Assembly (NCBI GenBank): GCA_963995525.1
Contig: OZ023213.1
Coordinates: 50,530,987 to 50,594,986, forward strand
Length of the DNA stretch: 64,000 nt
Origin: Escarpia spicata
Taxonomy: Eukaryota > Annelida > Polychaeta > Sabellida > Siboglinidae
Direction: 5' to 3'
Both the position numbers and the translations under genes were made by a program. This document shows, piece by piece, positions 50,401-59,400 of this stretch. Under the pieces are notes generated by a model, which saw nothing but the letters and a program-made list of their open reading frames with translations, was not told the DNA's origin and searched no databases. Position 1 is the first letter of the stretch; each line of letters starts with the position of its first letter.

Positions 50401-53400
50401 ACACCTGTGTTAGCTTACACCACGGAACAAACCAAATGCTGCAGTTATGGCACACCTGTGTTAGCTTACATCATGGAACAAACCAAAGGCTGCAGTTATG
50501 GCACACCTGTGTTAGCTTACACCATGGAACAAACCAAAGGCTGCAGTTATGGCACACCTGTATTAGCTTACACCAAGGAACAAACCAAAGGCTGCAGTTG
50601 TGGCACACCTGTGTTAGCTTACACCACGGAACAAACCAAATGCTGCAGTTATGGCACACCTGTGTTAGCTTACACCATGGAACAAACCAAAGGCTGCAGT
50701 TATGGCACACCTGTGTTAGCTTACACCATGGAACAAACCAAAGGCTGCAGTTATAGCACACCTGTGTTAGCTTACACCATGGAACAAACCAAAGGCTGCA
50801 GTTATGGCACACCTGTGTTAGCTTACACCATGGAACAAACCAAAGGCTGCAGTTATGGCACACCTGTGTTAGCCTACACCATGGAACAAACCAAAGGCTG
50901 CAGTTATGGCACACATGTGTTAGCTTACACCACGGAACAAACCAAACGCTGCAGTTATGGCACACCTGTGGCAGTTTACACCATGGAACAAACCAAAGGC
51001 TGCAGTTATGGCACACCTGTGTTAGTTCACACCATGGAACAAACCAAAGGCTGCAGTTATAGCACACCTGTATTAGCTTACACCAAGGAACAAACCAAAG
51101 GCTGCAGTTGTGGCACACCTGTGTTAGCTTACACCACGGAACAAACCAAATGCTGCAGTTATGGCACACCTGTGTTAGCTTACACCATGGAACAAACCAA
51201 AGGCTGCAGTTATGGCACACCTATGTTAGCTTACACCATGGAACAAACCAAAGGCTGCAGTTATAGCACACCTGTGTTAGCTTACACCATGGAACAAACC
51301 AAAGGCTGCAGTTATGGCACACCTGTGTTAGCTTACACCATGAAACAAACCAAAGGCTGCAGTTATGGCACACGTATGGTAGTTCACACCACGGAACAAA
51401 CCAAAGGCTGCAGTTATGGCACACCTGTGTTAGTTCACACCATGGAACAAACCAAAGGCTGCAGTTATAGCACACCTGTGTTAGCTTACACCATGGAACA
51501 AACCAAAGGCTGCAGTTATGGCACACCTGTGTTAGCTTACACCATGAAACAAACCAAAGGCTGCAGTTATGGCACACGTATGGTAGTTCACACCACGGAA
51601 CAAACCAAAGGCTGCAGTTATGGCACACCTGTGTTAGTTCACACCATGGAACAAACCAAAGGCTGCAGTTATAGCACACCTGTGTTAGCTTACACCATGG
51701 AACAAACCAAAGGCTGCAGTTATGGCACACCTGTGTTAGCTTACACCATGGAACAAACCAAAGGCTGCAGTTATAGCACACCTGTGTTAGCTTACACCAT
51801 GGAACAAACCAAAGGCTGCAGTTATGGCACACCTGTGTTAGCTTACACCATGAAACAAACCAAAGGCTGCAGTTATGGCACACGTATGGTAGTTCACACC
51901 ACGGAACAAACCAAAGGCTGCAGTTATGGCACACCTGTGTTAGCTTACACCATGAAACAAACCAAAGGCTGCAGTTATGGCACACGTATGGTAGTTCACA
52001 CCACGGAACAAACCAAAGGCTGCAGTTATGGCACACCTGTGTTAGTTCACACCATGGAACAAACCAAAGGCTGCAGTTATAGCACACCTGTGTTAGCTTA
52101 CACCATGGAACAAACCAAAGGCTGCAGTTATGGCACACCTGTGTTAGCTTACACCATGGAACAAACCAAAGGCTGCAGTTATAGCACACCTGTGTTAGCT
52201 TACACCATGGAACAAACCAAAGGCTGCAGTTATGGCACACCTGTGTTAGCTTACACCATGAAACAAACCAAAGGCTGCAGTTATGGCAAACGTATGGTAG
52301 TTCACACCACGGAACAAACCAAAGGCTGCAGTTATGGCACACCTGTGTTAGCTTACACCATGGAACAAACCAAAGGCTGCAGTTATAGCACACCTGTGTT
52401 AGCTTACACCATGGAACAAACCAAAGGCTGCAGTTATAGCACACCTGTGTTAGCTTACACCATGGAACAAACCAAAGGCTGCAGTTATAGCACACCTGTG
52501 TTAGCTTACACCATGGAACAAACCAAAGGCTGCAGTTACGGCACACCTGTGTTAGCTTACACCATGGAACAAACCAAAGGCTGCAGTTATGGCACACCTG
52601 TGTTAGCTTACACCATGGAACAAACCAAAGGCTGCAGTTGTGGCACACCTGTGTTAGCTTACACCACGGAACAAACCAAATGCTGCAGTTATGGCACACC
52701 TGTGTTAGCTTACACCACGGAACAAACCAAAGGCTGCAGTTATGGCACACCTGTGTTAGCTTACACCACGGAACAAACCAAAGGCTGCAGTTATAGCACA
52801 CCTGTGTTAGCTTACACCATGGAACAAACCAAAGGCTGCAGTTATAGCACACCTGTGTTAGCTTACACCATGGAACAAACCAAAGGCTGCAGTTATGGCA
52901 CACCTGTGGTAGTTCACACCATGGAACAAACCAAAGGCTGCAGTTATGGCACACCTGTGTTAGTTCACACCATGGAACAAACCAAAGGCTGCAGTTATAG
53001 CACACCTGTGTTAGCTTACACCATGGAACAAACCAAAGGCTGCAATTATGACACACCTGTGTTAGCTTACACCATGGAACAAACCAAAGGCTGCAGTTAT
53101 GGCACACCTGTGTTAGCTTACACCATGGAACAAACCAAAGGCTGCAGTTATGGCACACCTGTGTTAGCTTACACCATGGAACAAACCAAAGGCTGCATAT
53201 ACCACCATTACAGTATTTTGATCTTTTAAAACTTGTTCCCCAGTGGTACACTCTGGGGGTCAGTGGTTTGACACTCACAGTTTCCATAGGCAGAGACCTG
53301 AATGTTATGGGTGCCTGTCATTTTATTTATTGAAACTTAAGATTCCAGGCTTTCCCATGCCATTTAGAAAATACCAGGCTTTCAAGGCCTTGAATTTTAA

Positions 53401-56400
53401 CTAATGGAATTCCATGCACTCAAAGATTTCCATGCTCCGTGTGAACCGTATTTACAGAAGTAGTTATTAGATCTATGTTCTCACCTGGCGTTGCTCCTTT
53501 CTGACTCTGGTGACGGGACAGTTCTATCGCAAGTCGCTGCAGCAAAGTAAAATAACTCAAGCAACTCGCACAAACATTAATTATTAATTTCTTTTCTATG
53601 CATTTCACAGTCTTTTGTATTCTCTAACGATTCTGAATGATTCTGCCGCAACATGACTGCCAAAACACAACAAAAGATCAATTTTACATAAATGTGTAAG
53701 AAAACAAATTTCAACCAGCCAGTCTGATGAGCCACTTCACATATTAACATGAATTACAGCCAACAGGAACTGAATTAATCAACCTTATGAACACATATGC
53801 TACCCAATACAGCAAACGTTTACTCGCCAGATAGCGATCGCATCAAATGAACACATACGCTATCCAATACAGCAAACGTTTACTCGTCAGATGGTGATCG
53901 CATCAAATGAACACATACGCTACCCAATACAGCAAACGTTTACTCACCGGATGGCGATCGCATCAAATGAACACATACGCTACCCAATACAGCAAACGTT
54001 TACTCGTCAGATGGTGATCGCATCAAATGAACACATACGCTACCCAATACAGCAAACGTTTACTTGCCAGATGGCGATCGCATCAAATAAACACATACGC
54101 TACCCAATACAGCAAACATTTACTCGTCAGATGGCGATCGCATCAAATGCTGACGGGACGTTCGTGAAATGTATGTGATTTCTGTTCCCTTTGTTGTGTT
54201 TAAAAATTCTGATAATACGGGTTTTCATCATTCACACACTGTAAGTAGTGTTCTACACCCGAGAAGTCAGTGGTCACTGGAACCGTCCAGTTTGTAAACT
54301 TCGTGGACCCACTCAAAAGTATATGATCCACATATTAACACAAACTGTAAACATAAGTTGTGATGTCATTATTGGAAGTAGGAATTTTGATATTTGCTGA
54401 AACGATGGCGGCCATGAGATGGGTACTTCTGAATGTGTACAACGCCTACTCACCCCCTTGAGATCCTCCAGTTGGGCCGCGTAGCCGGCCTGGGCAGACT
54501 CCAGCTGGTGCACGTACCTGGGTCAGAACCACATATCATGACAAGTACTTGTACATGGTAAATTTCTACCAACAAAGCAACACTAACAAGACTGTGTCAG
54601 ACATACTTCTACACCTCACCATTTATACCAACGAAGCAACACTAACAAGACTGTGTCAGACATACTTCTACACGTCACCATTTCTACCAACGAAGCAACA
54701 CTAACAAGACTGTGTCAGACATACTTCTACACCTCACCATTTATACCAACAAAGCAACACTAACAAGACTGTGTCAGACATACTTCTACACCTCACAATT
54801 TATACCAACAAAGCAACACTAACAAGACTGTGTCAGACATACTTCTACACCTCACCATTTCTACCAACAAAGCAACACTAACAAGACTGTGTCAGACACT
54901 TCTACACTTCACCATTTCTACCAACAAAGCAACACTAACAAGACTGTGTCAGACATACTTCTACACCTCACCATTTCTACCAACAAAGCAACACTAACAA
55001 GACTGTGTCAGACATACTTCTACACCTCACCATTTCTACCAACGAAGCAACACTAACAAGACTGTGTCAGACATACTTCTACACCTCACCATTTCTACCA
55101 ACAAAGCAACACTAACAAGACTGTGTCAGACATACTTCTACACCTCACCATTTCTACCAACAAAGCAACACTAACAAGACTGTGTCAGACATACTTCTAC
55201 ACCTCACCATTTCTACCAACAAAGCAACACTAACAAGACTGTGTCAGACATACTTCTACACCTCACCATTTCTACCAACGAAGCAACACTAACAAGACTG
55301 TGTCAGACATACTTCTACACCTCACCATTTCTACCAACAAAGCAACACTAACAAGACTGTGTCAGACACTTCTACACTTCACCATTTCTACCAACAAAGC
55401 AACACTAACAAGACTGTGTCAGACATACTTCTACACCTCACCATTTCTACCAACAAAGCAACACTAACAAGACTGTGTCAGACACTTCTACACTTCACCA
55501 TTTCTACCAACAAAGCAACACTAACAAGACTGTGTCAGACATACTTCTACACCTCACCATTTCTACCAACAAAGCAACACTAACAAGACTGTGTCAGACA
55601 TACGTCTACACCTCACCATTTCTACCAACAAAGCAACACTAACAAGACTGTGTCAGACATACGTCTACACCTCACCATTTCTACCAACAAAGCAACACTA
55701 ACAAGACTGTGTCAGACATACGTCTACACCTCACCATTTCTACCAACAAAGCAACACTAACAAGACTGTGTCAGACATACGTCTACACCTCACCATTTCT
55801 ACCAACGAAGCAACACTAACAAGACTGTGTCAGACATACGTCTACACCTCACCATTTCTACCAACGAAGCAACACTAACAAGACTGTGTCAGACATACTT
55901 CTACACCTCACCATTTCTACCAACGAAGCAACACTAACAAGACTGTGTCAGACATACGTCTACACCTCACCATTTCTACCAACGAAGCAACACTAACAAG
56001 ACTGTGTCAGACATACGTCTACACCTCACCATTTCTACCAACGAAGCAACACTAACAAGACTGTGTCAGACATACTTCTACACCTCACCATTTCTACCAA
56101 CGAAGCAACACTAACAAGACTGTGTCAGACATACTTCTACACCTCACCATTTCTACCAACAAAGCAACACTAACAAGACTGTGTCAGACATACTTCTACA
56201 CCTCACCATTTCTACCAACGAAGCAACACTAACAAGACTGTGTCAGACATACTTCTACACCTCACCATTTCTACCAACGAAGCAACACTAACAAGACTGT
56301 GTCAGACATACTTCTACACCTCACCATTTCTACCAACAAAGCAACACTAACAAGACTGTGTCAGACATACTTCTACACCTCACCATTTCTACCAACGAAG

Positions 56401-59400
56401 CAACACTAACAAGACTGTGTCAGACATACTTCTACACCTCACCATTTCTACCAACGAAGCAACACTAACAAGACTGTGTCAGACATACTTCTACACCTCA
56501 CCATTTCTACCAACGAAGCAACACTAACAAGACTGTGTCAGACATACTTCTACACCTCACCATTTCTACCAACGAAGCAACACTAACAAGACTGTGTCAG
56601 ACATACTTCTACACCTCACCATTTCTACCAACGAAGCAACACTAACAAGACTGTGTCAGACATACTTCTACACCTCACCATTTCTACCAACGAAGCAACA
56701 CTAACAAGACTGTGTCAGACATACTTCTACACCTCACCATTTATACCAACGAAGCAACACTAACAAGACTGTGTCAGACATACTTCTACACCTCACCATT
56801 TCTACCAACGAAGCAACACTAACAAGACTGTGTCAGACATACTTCTACACCTCACCATTTATACCAACAAAACCCGCTCACACAACTCACCACTGCAGGT
56901 CACGTGACTTCTGGTAGAATGTCGGAGGTCGTACTTGGAAGCGCAGGACGAGCATGTCTGTGTCGACGGAGAGGTAACCCTCACTCGCCAGCAGGTCGAG
57001 ACGGAAGAACCGGTTATACCCCCAACACTCTCCCACCTCAAAGTCTGATGCAAACTCACGCACGATGTTCTTGCTCGAGTCACGCGACGCCTGGTGCATC
57101 ATCTCCACACGGTACTCGTACCTATCAAAAAGACTTCACTACTAAAAGGTCACAGAAATCATCACAGAAATGCAAAAAAGTCTGTGAACAACACCACCAT
57201 GTCCTATTTGTGAAATGACAGTTGAAAGTGTAAAACCAGCTACAATCCAGAAATGTTACGAACTCAACATTTCCACCGTCTGGTAACAAATCTACCGACA
57301 CTAGCAGCCATCAATTCTATAGCCTGGCTGTAGGTGTCTGACAGAACACTGTTAAGCAGATTGTCAACCTAATAACTACTGTAACTTGCACTGCCTAAAA
57401 CTTATGCATACAAGAACTTGCTTAGAATCAACCATAGAATATATTAGTGGATGCATGCACCTTCCAATATAATTCACTCTGAGCCACTTTTCAAAAAATT
57501 GAATATCTAAAAAATTGATGACATGTTAAAATTACATGAACAAGTTTTATTATAAATACGTACATCATGACCTCCCTGCTTACCTATTAAATTGGAAAAT
57601 AATTACAAATGCTTACGTACACAATTACAACACAAGGAAAAAAACAGAATTACACCCTTTCAGAACAAAACATGAATTTGCTAAATGTCTTAGATACAGT
57701 TTGCCACGTCATTAACAATACCTCAAAGCTAGTCACAGAGAAGATTGGAACACATAGCTTCAGAAGTTTTGGTAATTATGCAAAAAAAAATTTATTAGAA
57801 AAATACGTAGATACGTGTACAATATTAAACTGCTATACATGCTATCATAGTCATTAAAACTGTATTAATGCATGTGATATTTATGGATATGTATTGTATA
57901 TATATATGTGTATAAATCAGCATATGGATATTGTATTTGTGCATACACACATACATATCAAGTATATTGAAGTGTACTATTGACAACTAGTATTTGTTTA
58001 TTTTACCATACTTTTTAATACTCCAATGCATGCATATATGCAATCTAGTAGCTCGGTTTCTTTTCTTTTCCTGCACTTTTACATTTACATTTGCACTTCC
58101 TTCGGTAAATTTGAGTTGAAACAAATTATTCTTGTGGCTCCTATGAGAGCGACTGTTATTGTCTTAATAGGAGTCACAGACCCGATCTAATTAGAAATTA
58201 CACTGCATTTGTATATATATATATGCCTGTTCATGTTACGTTAATTTGATATTATACACATATTGAAATTGGGTCTAAATAAAACTTTCTTGTTCTAAAA
58301 AACTTTCTTGTTCCATGCATATGAACTTGCAACTTTCATGCATACATATGACCATGCACTTTCCATGCTTGCAAATGAACATGCACCTTCCATGCATGCA
58401 TATGACCATGCACCTTCCATGCACGCATATGACCATGCACCTTCCATGCATGCATATGACCACGCACCTTCCATGCATGCATATGAACACGCACCTTCCA
58501 TGCATGCATATGAACATGCATCTTCCATACATGCAACTGAACATGCACCTTCCATGCATGTATATGACCATGCACCTTCCACGCATGCATATGACCACGT
58601 ACCTTCCATGCATGCATATGATCATGCACCTTCCATGCATGCATATGACCATGCACCTTCCATGCATGCATATGAACATGCACCTTCCATGCATACATAT
58701 GAACATGCACCTTCCATGCATACATATGACCATGTACCTTCCTTGCACGCATATGAACATGCACCTTCCATGCACGCATATGACCATGCACCTTCCATGC
58801 ATGCATATGAACATGCACCTTCCATGCATATGATCATGCAACTTCCATGCATACATATGAACATGCACCTTCCATGCATACATATGAACATGCCAAAAGT
58901 TCCTGGATAATGCAAACACATGGAACATACAAAAAACTCGGTCTTCAACAAAGTATAGAAAAACAACAAGCAGACAATGGATAGATCCATCATGTCACTA
59001 ATTACCTAGCAACAAGATCCGTCAAGTTTACAAAATGGCTGCCACATGCACAATCTGTTGTATATTTTGTTGAAATCCTGGCACCAACTAGTTTTACTTT
59101 ACGACACAAACATAGGGCAGTTGCTTAAGTGAGAACTGTGTTGGGAAAGAGTCATGTTAACCTCGTCATGTCAACCTAGCAATGTAGAACTGTGTTGGGA
59201 AAGAGTGACCTGACAGACGTCATGTCAACCTAGCAATGTAGAACTGTGTTGGGAAAGAGTGACCTGACAGGCATCATGTCAACCTAGCAATGTAGAACTG
59301 TTTGGGAAAGAGTGACCTGACAGACGTCATGTCAACCTAGCAATGTAGAACTGTGTTGGGAAAGAGTGACCTGACAGGCGTCATGTCAACCTAGCAATGT

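Noticed and set aside
49834..53229. 1131-codon protein
   Set aside because: Pure product of a stop-free 51-bp tandem repeat. The other strand is equally open, and it lies inside a TRIM37 intron.
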